A stretch of 64,000 nucleotides of DNA from Pseudomonadota bacterium (GTDB lineage: Bacteria; Pseudomonadota; Gammaproteobacteria; Xanthomonadales; Xanthomonadaceae), in assembly GCA_018242365.1 (NCBI GenBank), contig JAFECB010000006.1, positions 168,871 through 232,870 on the forward strand, read 5' to 3'. A program made the position numbers and the translations under genes. This document shows, one piece after another, positions 26,420-34,051 of this stretch. Positions within the stretch are counted from its first letter, which is position 1, and every line of letters starts with the position of its first letter. The notes under the pieces are model-generated. The model was not told where the DNA came from and did no database searches. It saw only the letters and a list, made by a program, of their open reading frames with translations.

Positions 26420-29260
26420 ATGGACAGCCAACGCTGGCAACGCCTCTCGCCGCTGCTCGACGCCCTGCTCGAAATGACGGCGGACGAGCGCGCGGAACAT
26501 CTGCGCACCCTGCGTGCGCAAGATGCCACCCTGGCCGATGACATCGAGCACCTGCTCAAGCTCGATGCCGACGATCCGGAATTTCTCGACTCCCCGGCGC
26601 TGAGCTTGCCGAACGGGCCGATCCCGGGTGCGCACATCGGCCCGTACCAGCTCGAACGTCTGCTCGGCGAAGGCGGCATGGGCCAGGTCTGGCTGGCCGA
26701 ACGCGCCGACGGCCTGTACGAGCGCCGCGTCGCACTCAAGCTGCTGCGCCCCGGCCTCGGCGACCCGCGCCTGCTGCAACGCTTCATCCGCGAGCGCGAG
26801 ATCCTCGCCCGCTTCGAGCACCCGAACATCGCGCGCCTGCTCGACGCCGGCACCACGCCCGATGGCCGGCCGTACCTGGCACTGGAATATGTGGAAGGCG
26901 AGCCGCTGGCCTGCTATTGCCAGTCGCGGCAACTCGACATCCCGGCACGGCTGGCGCTGTTCCGCGACGTCTGCACAGCGGTCAGCCATGCCCACGCCAA
27001 CCTGATCGTCCATCGCGACCTCAAGCCGTCGAACATCCTCGTCACCCCCGCCGGCCACGTGCGCCTGCTCGATTTCGGCATCGCCAAGCTGCTGGATGCG
27101 GAGCCGGTTCCGGTCGAGCAGACCCGTACCGGCGTGCGCACCTTCACCCTGCACTACGCCGCGCCGGAGCAGATCCGTGGCGAGCCGGTCACCACCATGA
27201 CCGATGTGTATTCGCTTGGCGTGGTGTTGTACGAATTGCTGACCGGCAGCAAACCCTATCGCCTCAAGCGCGAGACCGACGCCGAGTGGGAAGAGGCGAT
27301 CATCGAAGGCGAGCCGCAGCGGCCCTCGCAAACCGCCGCCCGCGCAACGCCCGACCAGGCTCGCCCGTATTCACCGGCACGGCTCGCCAAGTTGCTCTCC
27401 GGGGATCTCGACAACATCGTGCTGAAAGCACTGGCCAAGCACCCGACGCAGCGTTATTCCTCGGTCGAGGCCTTGTCGCAGGACCTGTACAGCCACCTGC
27501 ACGGACGGCCCGTCGTCGCCCGTGGCGCCAGCGTCGGCTACAGGATGCGGAAATACCTGTTCCGGCATCGATGGGGCCTGGCCGCCGCGACCGCCATCCT
27601 TGCCGTGCTGGTGTCGGCGCTCGCACTGGTGAGTTGGCAGGCACAGCGCGCACTGCGCGAGGCCAACCGCGCGCAGGCGATGCAGCACTTCGTCACCGAA
27701 CTGTTCCAGGACGCCGGCAGCTCGGCCAACACGCCGATCGACGTGCGCAGCCTGCTCGACATGGGCATCCTGCGTGGCGAACGCAGCCTCGCCCGGCAAC
27801 CGCAGGCGCGCGCCGAACTCTATGGCGTGGTCGCGCGGCTGCGGCTGGGGCTCGGCGACTATCGTGAAGCCGGCGACCTGCTGGAACGGCAGGCGCGCTT
27901 GCTGGCGGTGCTACCGGACGCGCCGACCAGCCTGCGACTGGAAGCCGCGGCCCTGCGTGGCAATGTCCATCAGGAACTGGGCGAAGCCGCGCTGTGCTCG
28001 GCGCAGATGGGCCCGCTGGAATCCACCGCCCGCAACGAGGAACTGCAGCTGTCCACGGTGGTCTCCGCGTTCTATTCGCAACTGGGACGCTGCCAGCGCG
28101 AACTGGGTGATGCGGCCTCGGCCAAGCGCCTGTTCACCCGCGCGCTGGCGCTGCGGCGCAAGGAAGACGATGTCGGTGGCGTCGCCGAAACCCAGCTCGA
28201 CATGGCCTCGCTGCAAGCCGATGCCGGCCAACCGGAAGCCGCCATCCACAGCCTCACGGCGGCACTGGACCAGCTCCGCCAGCGTGCCGGCGATCATCAT
28301 CCGGCAGCGATTGATATCCGCCGTTCGCTGTGCGTGCTGGAGCGCACCACCGACGCGCTGGAGGCCGCGTTGCGTGACTGCAAGGCCTCGCTGGCACTGG
28401 CGCAGGAATTGCACGGCCGCAGCAACCGCGCCGCCATCGACGCCAGCCGCCAGTTGGCGGCGTTGTACGTCGACCTCGGCCGCTTCAACGAGGCGGAAGC
28501 CATCTTCCTCGAAACCACCGCGTGGATGCGTGCGCGCCTCGACCCCAATCATCCGGACATGGCGCGCGCCTACAACAGCCTCGCCATCGTCGCCTGGGAA
28601 CGCGGCGACATCGAGCGGGCACTCAAGTTCCAACGCCAGGCCGTGGCCGCGTGGCGCAAGAGCGACAGCAATCCCGGCTCGATTTCGAACGGCCTGTTCA
28701 ACCTCGCGATGATCCTGCACGACGCCGGCCGTGATCGCGAGGCACTGGATCCGATCCTCGAATCGATCCAGCTGCGCGCGCGCCAGTTCGGCGTCGACAA
28801 TGGCCTGGTGGGCGATGGCGAGCGCATGCGCGGGGAAATCCTTGCTGGCCTGGGCCAGCGCGATGCCGCGCGGGCAGCACTGGAGCAGGCCGTGCAGATC
28901 ACCCGCAAGGGCTACCGTCGCGGTCACTCGCACACGCGCCGTGCGGAAATCTCGCTGGAACGCCTGCAAGCGCAGGACGGCGACGCCAACGCGGTCGCGC
29001 AGTTGTTGGCACAGAGCCAGCAAAGTGCAGGCGACATCGAGCAGCACAAGGCGGCGTGGCTGGCCGGTGCCTATGCCGCCGAAGCGCAATGCCACGGCGA
29101 TCCGGAGGCTGCGCGTGTGCAACTGGAAACCCTGCTCGCGCAGATGCAACAGGCCTTGCCGGAAGGTGGCGCGGTGCCGCGTGAAGTCCGGCGTATTCGC
29201 GATGCCTGCAAGTCTTCACCGCCGCCGTCAACACCTGCGCACGCATCTCGCGCGCGTTGA
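26420..29260 (+). CDS. Membrane Ser/Thr protein kinase with TPR-like C-terminal region
   Basis: 946 residues from the ATG at 26420. The cytoplasmic kinase domain (about 75-345) has the glycine loop GEGGMGQVW, Lys107 in VALKLL, the catalytic loop HRDLKPSNILV (Asp200) and DFGIAK (Asp218). One membrane segment (about 384-404, LAAATAILAVLVSALALVSW) follows. The periplasmic half is made of TPR-like helical repeats of about 40 residues (for example AYNSLAIVAWERGDIERALKFQRQAVA). This is a PknB-like sensor kinase, probably working with the upstream sigma factor. Confidence 0.85.
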   Translation: MDSQRWQRLSPLLDALLEMTADERAEHLRTLRAQDATLADDIEHLLKLDADDPEFLDSPALSLPNGPIPGAHIGPYQLERLLGEGGMGQVWLAERADGLYERRVALKLLRPGLGDPRLLQRFIREREILARFEHPNIARLLDAGTTPDGRPYLALEYVEGEPLACYCQSRQLDIPARLALFRDVCTAVSHAHANLIVHRDLKPSNILVTPAGHVRLLDFGIAKLLDAEPVPVEQTRTGVRTFTLHYAAPEQIRGEPVTTMTDVYSLGVVLYELLTGSKPYRLKRETDAEWEEAIIEGEPQRPSQTAARATPDQARPYSPARLAKLLSGDLDNIVLKALAKHPTQRYSSVEALSQDLYSHLHGRPVVARGASVGYRMRKYLFRHRWGLAAATAILAVLVSALALVSWQAQRALREANRAQAMQHFVTELFQDAGSSANTPIDVRSLLDMGILRGERSLARQPQARAELYGVVARLRLGLGDYREAGDLLERQARLLAVLPDAPTSLRLEAAALRGNVHQELGEAALCSAQMGPLESTARNEELQLSTVVSAFYSQLGRCQRELGDAASAKRLFTRALALRRKEDDVGGVAETQLDMASLQADAGQPEAAIHSLTAALDQLRQRAGDHHPAAIDIRRSLCVLERTTDALEAALRDCKASLALAQELHGRSNRAAIDASRQLAALYVDLGRFNEAEAIFLETTAWMRARLDPNHPDMARAYNSLAIVAWERGDIERALKFQRQAVAAWRKSDSNPGSISNGLFNLAMILHDAGRDREALDPILESIQLRARQFGVDNGLVGDGERMRGEILAGLGQRDAARAALEQAVQITRKGYRRGHSHTRRAEISLERLQAQDGDANAVAQLLAQSQQSAGDIEQHKAAWLAGAYAAEAQCHGDPEAARVQLETLLAQMQQALPEGGAVPREVRRIRDACKSSPPPSTPAHASRAR

Positions 29261-29355
29261 TGGTGAACAACGCGGCGGAGAATCATTGAGCACACCCGCG
29301 CTCGTCATCCCGGCGCAAGCCGGGATGACGTTGATTCAACGAACGCGTCCACGCC

Positions 29356-29976
29356 TCACAAGGGCAGCGGCACCTGCAACGGCTCGATCGTGCCCTCGCC
29401 ACGCATCACCTTCTTGAACTCCGCACGCGACACCGAGATGTAGCGCTCGTTGCCGCCGATCTCCACCTGCGGGCCATCGTGCACCGCACGTCCGCTCGCA
29501 TCCACGCGCAGGTTCATGGTGGCTTTCTTGCCGCTGTGGCAAATGGTCTTGATCTCCGAAAGTTCGTCGGCCCAGGCCAGCAGGTACTGACTGCCTTCGA
29601 ACAGCTCGCCGCGAAAATCGGTGCGCAAGCCGTAGCACAGCACCGGTATCTTCAGCGCATCGACGATCTCGGAGAGCTGCCAGACCTGCGGCTTGGTCAG
29701 GAATTGGGCTTCGTCCACCAGCACGCAATGCAAGCCGCCGTGGGCGGCGATGTCGGCCTCGACCAGCTTCTGCAAATCCGCATCACGCTCGAAGGCGATC
29801 CCCGACGATTGCAGGCCGATACGGGACGCGACTTTGCCGGCACCGGCGCGGTCGTCCAGGCGCGGCGTGAGGATCGCCACCCGCATCCCGCGCTCGCGGT
29901 AGTTGTAGGCCGACTGCAGCAGGGTGGTGGTCTTGCCGGCGTTCATCGCGGAAAAATAGAAGTAGAGCTTGGCCAT
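29356..29976 (-). CDS. tdk: Thymidine kinase, type II
   Basis: 206 residues. The Walker A loop is [12 protein letters not shown] (9-20), the Walker B acidic pair is LVDEAQF (near 88), and the lasso/substrate segment [12 protein letters not shown] is near 173-184. The enzyme phosphorylates thymidine for salvage in the cytoplasm. Of the four zinc ligands in the E. coli enzyme (as I recall, Cys145, Cys147, Cys182, His185), only the first is kept here: the others align with Ser148, Ser183 and Glu186. The zinc site is therefore probably absent. The gene is divergent from rep. Confidence 0.92.
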   Translation of the reverse strand: MAKLYFYFSAMNAGKTTTLLQSAYNYRERGMRVAILTPRLDDRAGAGKVASRIGLQSSGIAFERDADLQKLVEADIAAHGGLHCVLVDEAQFLTKPQVWQLSEIVDALKIPVLCYGLRTDFRGELFEGSQYLLAWADELSEIKTICHSGKKATMNLRVDASGRAVHDGPQVEIGGNERYISVSRAEFKKVMRGEGTIEPLQVPLPL

Positions 29977-29983
29977 TGGTGCC

Positions 29984-30078
29984 GGGAGAGGAGAGACGGG
30001 AGACGGTCAGCACAATCTTACAATTACCCCAATACCTCGCTTTCCCATCTCCCATCTCTCGTCTCCCACCTCCCATCC
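29984..30078. repeat. Purine/pyrimidine-rich inverted repeat between tdk and rep
   Basis: The plus strand has a purine-only arm at 29984-30006 (GGGAGAGGAGAGACGGGAGA...) and a pyrimidine-only arm at 30041-30078 (TTTCCCATCTCCCATCTCTC...). The two arms can pair imperfectly. The element fills most of the 107 bases between the divergent tdk and rep starts, so both promoters must lie in or next to it. It resembles the short purine/pyrimidine intergenic repeats of Xanthomonadaceae. Confidence 0.5.
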
Positions 30079-30083
30079 AAACC

Positions 30084-32057
30084 ATGCTCAACCCCCCCCA
30101 GCGCGCCGCCGTGCTGCATACCGATGGCCCACTGCTGGTGCTGGCCGGTGCCGGCAGCGGCAAGACCCGCGTCATCGTCGAGAAGATCGCGCATCTGGTG
30201 CAGTCCGGGCGCTATCCGGCCAAGCGCATCGCCGCCATCACCTTCACCAACAAATCCGCGCGCGAAATGCGCGAGCGCGTGGCCCGGCGGATCAAGGGCG
30301 AGGCCGCGCAGGAGCTCACCGTCTGCACCTTCCACGCACTCGGATTGAAGATCGCCCAGATCGATCACGCCAAGCTTGGCCTGCGGCGCGGCTTCTCGAT
30401 CTTCGACGCGGACGATTCCAGCGCCCAGATCAAGGACCTGCTCCCCGCCGGCAGCAAGCCGGATGCGATCGAGGCGATGAAGCAATTGATCAGCCGCGCC
30501 AAGAATGCGGCGCTCTCGCCCGAACAGGCGCTTGATGCCGCCCGCAGCCCGCGTGAACGCGAGGCAGCCGCACTCTACGCGCGGTATCAACAGCGGTTGG
30601 CCGCGTTCAACGCGGTGGATTTCGATGACCTGATCCGCTTGCCGCTGCACTTGCTGGAAACCGATGCCGAAGCGCGGGCGGTGTGGCGCGAGCGCATCGG
30701 CTATCTGCTGGTCGACGAGTGCCAGGACAGCAACGACGCCCAGTACCGCCTACTCAAGGCGTTGGCGGGCGAGGCCGGGCAGTTCACCTGCGTCGGCGAT
30801 GACGACCAGAGCATCTACGCCTGGCGCGGCGCCAATCCAGAGAACCTGCTGACGCTCGGCAGTGATTTCCCGGCGCTGAAAATCATCAAGCTGGAACAGA
30901 ATTATCGCTGCAGCAACCGCGTGCTGCGCGCCGCCAATGCGCTGATCGCGCACAACCCGCATGAACACCCGAAGACACTGTGGAGCGATGCCGCCGACGG
31001 CGAACGCATCCGCGTCTGGGAATGCCGCGATGCCGCCCACGAAGCCGACAAGGTCGCCGCCGAGCTCCAGTTCATCGCCCGCAAGCACGAAGCGCCATGG
31101 AGCGAGTGCTGCATCCTGTTCCGCGGCAACCACCAGAGCCGCGCGCTGGAAAAGGCGCTGCAACTGCTGCGCATTCCCTATCACCTGAGCGGCGGCACCG
31201 CCTTCCTGGATCGCGGCGAAGTGAAAGACGCGCTGGCATGGCTGCGCCTGCTGGCCAATCCGGACGATGACGCCGCCTTCCTGCGCGCGGTGCAGGCGCC
31301 CAATCGCGGCGTCGGCGCGACCACCCTGGCCAAACTTGGTGAGCTTGCAGCACATGCGCACCTGCCGCTGGCGCGGGCGGCCGAATCGATCAGCCTGTGC
31401 AAGCAATTGCCGGCGCGATCGGGCAATGCCTTGCAGGGCTTCAACGACAGCGTGCACAGCCTGCGCAAGGCCGCGCACGTGTTGCCGCCGGCCGAATTGG
31501 TGCGCAAGCTCAACGAAGCCTCCGGCCTTCTCGCCGCGCTGCGCGTGCAGTGCAAGAACGAGGCGCAATTCCAGGTGCGCCGCCGCAACCTCGACGAACT
31601 GGCCGACTGGTTCGATGGCCCGAAGACTTCCGGCCCCGGCGAACTGGCCGCCGCGCTGGCCCTGCTCAGCCATGCCGACAAGGGTGATGCCGGCAACCAG
31701 GTGCGCCTGATGTCATTGCACGCGGCCAAGGGCCTGGAATTCCGCTTCGTGTTCATCGTCGGCGTCGAGGACGGCAACCTCCCGCATGAAGCCAGCCTCG
31801 AGGAAGGCCGCATCGACGAAGAGCGCCGCCTGTTCTACGTCGGCATCACTCGCGCCAAGGAACGCCTGTGGCTGTCGCATGCCAAGGAAGCGCAGCGCTG
31901 GGGCGACAAGCTGCGGCTCAAGCCCAGCCGCTTCCTCGATGAACTGCCCGCCGCCGAACTGCAACGCGACGGCGCCGACCCGGTGGCCGACGCCGAGAAC
32001 AAGCAAGAGCGCCGGCGCATGGCGATCGAGGATATCCGCGCGCTGCTGGCGAAGTAG
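30084..32057 (+). CDS. rep: ATP-dependent DNA helicase Rep (UvrD/Rep family)
   Basis: 657 residues. Motif I is LAGAGSGKTRVI (near 20), motif Ia TFTNKSAREMRERV, motif II YLLVDECQDSND (near 210), motif III GDDDQSIYAWRGA, and motif VI VGITRAKERLWLSHA near 590. The HAAKGLEFRFVFIVG segment is typical of Rep. It is a 3'-5' helicase that helps forks pass protein blocks. The ATG at 30084 gives MLNPPQRAAV, the normal Rep start, and a run of eight C residues lies at codons 3-6. No clear ribosome-binding site is visible. Confidence 0.93.
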   Translation: MLNPPQRAAVLHTDGPLLVLAGAGSGKTRVIVEKIAHLVQSGRYPAKRIAAITFTNKSAREMRERVARRIKGEAAQELTVCTFHALGLKIAQIDHAKLGLRRGFSIFDADDSSAQIKDLLPAGSKPDAIEAMKQLISRAKNAALSPEQALDAARSPREREAAALYARYQQRLAAFNAVDFDDLIRLPLHLLETDAEARAVWRERIGYLLVDECQDSNDAQYRLLKALAGEAGQFTCVGDDDQSIYAWRGANPENLLTLGSDFPALKIIKLEQNYRCSNRVLRAANALIAHNPHEHPKTLWSDAADGERIRVWECRDAAHEADKVAAELQFIARKHEAPWSECCILFRGNHQSRALEKALQLLRIPYHLSGGTAFLDRGEVKDALAWLRLLANPDDDAAFLRAVQAPNRGVGATTLAKLGELAAHAHLPLARAAESISLCKQLPARSGNALQGFNDSVHSLRKAAHVLPPAELVRKLNEASGLLAALRVQCKNEAQFQVRRRNLDELADWFDGPKTSGPGELAAALALLSHADKGDAGNQVRLMSLHAAKGLEFRFVFIVGVEDGNLPHEASLEEGRIDEERRLFYVGITRAKERLWLSHAKEAQRWGDKLRLKPSRFLDELPAAELQRDGADPVADAENKQERRRMAIEDIRALLAK

Positions 32058-32112
32058 CGGATCGCAAGCGTCGACTCGCTACACTGCGCGCAGCACACCC
32101 CGGAGTCGAAAC

Positions 32113-32946
32113 ATGCGCCGCCTGCTTGCCGTCGTCCTCGTCACCCTGCTCACGGCCTGTTCGACCCCGGCATTGCGTCCGGATGGTGCATCCTCCGAGG
32201 TGCGCGACATCACCGATCTCGCGGCGGTCGCACCGGCGCTGGCCGAAAGCCGCGAACGCACTCTGCTGGTACTCGACATCGACGACACCCTGCTGACCTC
32301 GGCTGGGTTCTACGGCAGCGATACCTGGTACGAATGGCAACACAAACTGCCCGCCAACGACCCGGACAAGGTGCCCTGCATTTTTTCGTTGATCGCACTC
32401 AACTACGAAGCCGGCACCCAACTGCCAACCCAGGCCGACGGGCCCGCGCTGATCAACGCGATTCATGCCGACAAGCTGCTGCTGACCTCGCGCAGCGCGT
32501 TCTACCGTGGCGGCACCCTGCGCACCCTCGCCAGTGCCGGCTACAGCTTGCCGACGATGCTCGGTGGCATCACCGAAGGCCGCAGTTGGGACTTCCGCAA
32601 GGCGCCCGACGCCCGCCCCATGCGCGTGGTCTACGACCAGGGCCTGTTCATGACCACCGGGCAGGACAAGGGCAAGGTCCTGCTGGACCTGTTCCGCGAA
32701 CTGCGCGTCCATTACGACCGCGTCTTGCTGGTCGATGACGGCCAGCAGAACATCGACAACATGCGCGCCGCCCTGCGCCCGGCCGGGATCGATTACCTCG
32801 GCCTGCATTATGTCCATGTCGACAAGTCCGTCACCCCCGAGCGGATCGCCGCCGCCCGCGCCGGTTGGCAACACTGGCGCAGCCTGCTGGCCTCCACTTA
32901 CCCGCAGCGGCTGCAGGCGATGGAGCAGGGCCGGTGCAACGAGTAA
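32113..32946 (+). CDS. HAD-superfamily lipoprotein (DUF2608-type)
   Basis: 277 residues from the ATG at 32113. The signal peptide MRRLLAVVLVTLLTAC has a lipobox with Cys16. The HAD motif I is LLVLDIDDTLLTS (near 54), motif II is the LLTSRS segment, and motif IV is in VLLVDDGQQNIDNM near 215. The family has been described as bacterial DUF2608 proteins. It is predicted to be an outer- or inner-membrane-anchored phosphatase in the periplasm. The substrate is unknown. It lies 55 bases after rep on the same strand. Confidence 0.75.
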   Translation: MRRLLAVVLVTLLTACSTPALRPDGASSEVRDITDLAAVAPALAESRERTLLVLDIDDTLLTSAGFYGSDTWYEWQHKLPANDPDKVPCIFSLIALNYEAGTQLPTQADGPALINAIHADKLLLTSRSAFYRGGTLRTLASAGYSLPTMLGGITEGRSWDFRKAPDARPMRVVYDQGLFMTTGQDKGKVLLDLFRELRVHYDRVLLVDDGQQNIDNMRAALRPAGIDYLGLHYVHVDKSVTPERIAAARAGWQHWRSLLASTYPQRLQAMEQGRCNE

Positions 32947-33037
32947 AAGGCGGTGTCGAGCGGAAGCGTCGGTCGTCGCCTCGCATCTGAACAGCGCCGA
33001 CTTGCGCCGCTGCCCACGCAGCCATGACACTCCGGGC

Positions 33038-33985
33038 ATGACTGCACAGGCTCGCCCCCGAACCGCGACCCGCTGGGCATTGTTGCTGGGCATCGCACTG
33101 GCCTTGCCTTGGCTGTCGGCCTGCCGCCCAGCCGCCGAGACGGCCAGCGTCGATGCCGCCGGCCTGCGCAATGCCGCGGCCGAACGGCCCATCGACGCGA
33201 TCCATGTGCTGCGCGACCGGCTGCTGGCCCGTGATGGTGCCGGCTTTGCGCGGGTGGCGCTGCCACCTGGCCTGCATGCGCAAGTGGAAACAGCTTGGCG
33301 CAGCGGTCGCAGCACGTGGCCGTTGCAGGAGTTGCCGCTGGATGGCGACATCCCGCGCATGCTCACCGCGCTGCAGGAGCCCGATGCGGCCAAGGGTTTG
33401 ATGACCAGCTTCCGCAGCCAGTTCGCCGGTGCCGATGGCGACATCGACCAGGCCGTGCGCACCCTGGTCGTGTTCGGGCGCGGCTATCTGCAGAAGGACC
33501 CGGACTACAGCGAGGAGCAACGCAAGCACATCGACCAGGTAATGCTGGCGCTGGGTGATTGGGCCTTGGCGGCGCCGCTGTCCGATCCCGTCCGCGCACA
33601 GCACCTGTTCAGCGCGCTCGCCGCGACGGCAACGCGCACCGGCGTGGATGGACGCCGCGCGAACGCGGACTTCGCCCGCCTCGGGATGACTGCCAGCCTG
33701 GGGCGGCTATCGCGTTTCTACGGCACTTTACTGACACAGATGCGGCTGCAATACGGCCTCGATTTCGATGCCAGCCTGCGCAGCCTGCACGTCAGCCTCG
33801 CCCAGCAGACCGGCGATACCGCGCGCCTGCGGCTGGACTATGTGCTTGCCGGCCGACCCATCACAGCCATCGTGCCGGTGGTGCGCATCGACGGGCATTG
33901 GTATCTGGCCGACTATGTGGACGATGCCCGGCGCTCGCTTGCTGGCCACTCCGCAGCCACCCCGGCAGCAGGAAGAAAATCGTGA
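33038..33985 (+). CDS. Lipoprotein of unknown function
   Basis: 315 residues from the ATG at 33038. A signal peptide ending in LSAC (Cys29) marks it as a lipoprotein. The rest is mostly helical, with segments such as AGLRNAAAERPIDAIHVLRDRLL and FGRGYLQKDPDYSEEQRKHI. The C-terminal 90 residues are more beta-like, ending in PVVRIDGHWYLADYVDDARR, which is reminiscent of DUF-type ligand-binding folds. I do not recognise the family. It lies between the HAD lipoprotein and plsB on the same strand. Confidence 0.6.
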   Translation: MTAQARPRTATRWALLLGIALALPWLSACRPAAETASVDAAGLRNAAAERPIDAIHVLRDRLLARDGAGFARVALPPGLHAQVETAWRSGRSTWPLQELPLDGDIPRMLTALQEPDAAKGLMTSFRSQFAGADGDIDQAVRTLVVFGRGYLQKDPDYSEEQRKHIDQVMLALGDWALAAPLSDPVRAQHLFSALAATATRTGVDGRRANADFARLGMTASLGRLSRFYGTLLTQMRLQYGLDFDASLRSLHVSLAQQTGDTARLRLDYVLAGRPITAIVPVVRIDGHWYLADYVDDARRSLAGHSAATPAAGRKS

Positions 33986-34051
33986 CTCCGGTCGCATGGC
34001 TTGACCCGCACGCGGAAGCAGCCGGCGGGGCGCTCGGCCATAATGCAGGCG

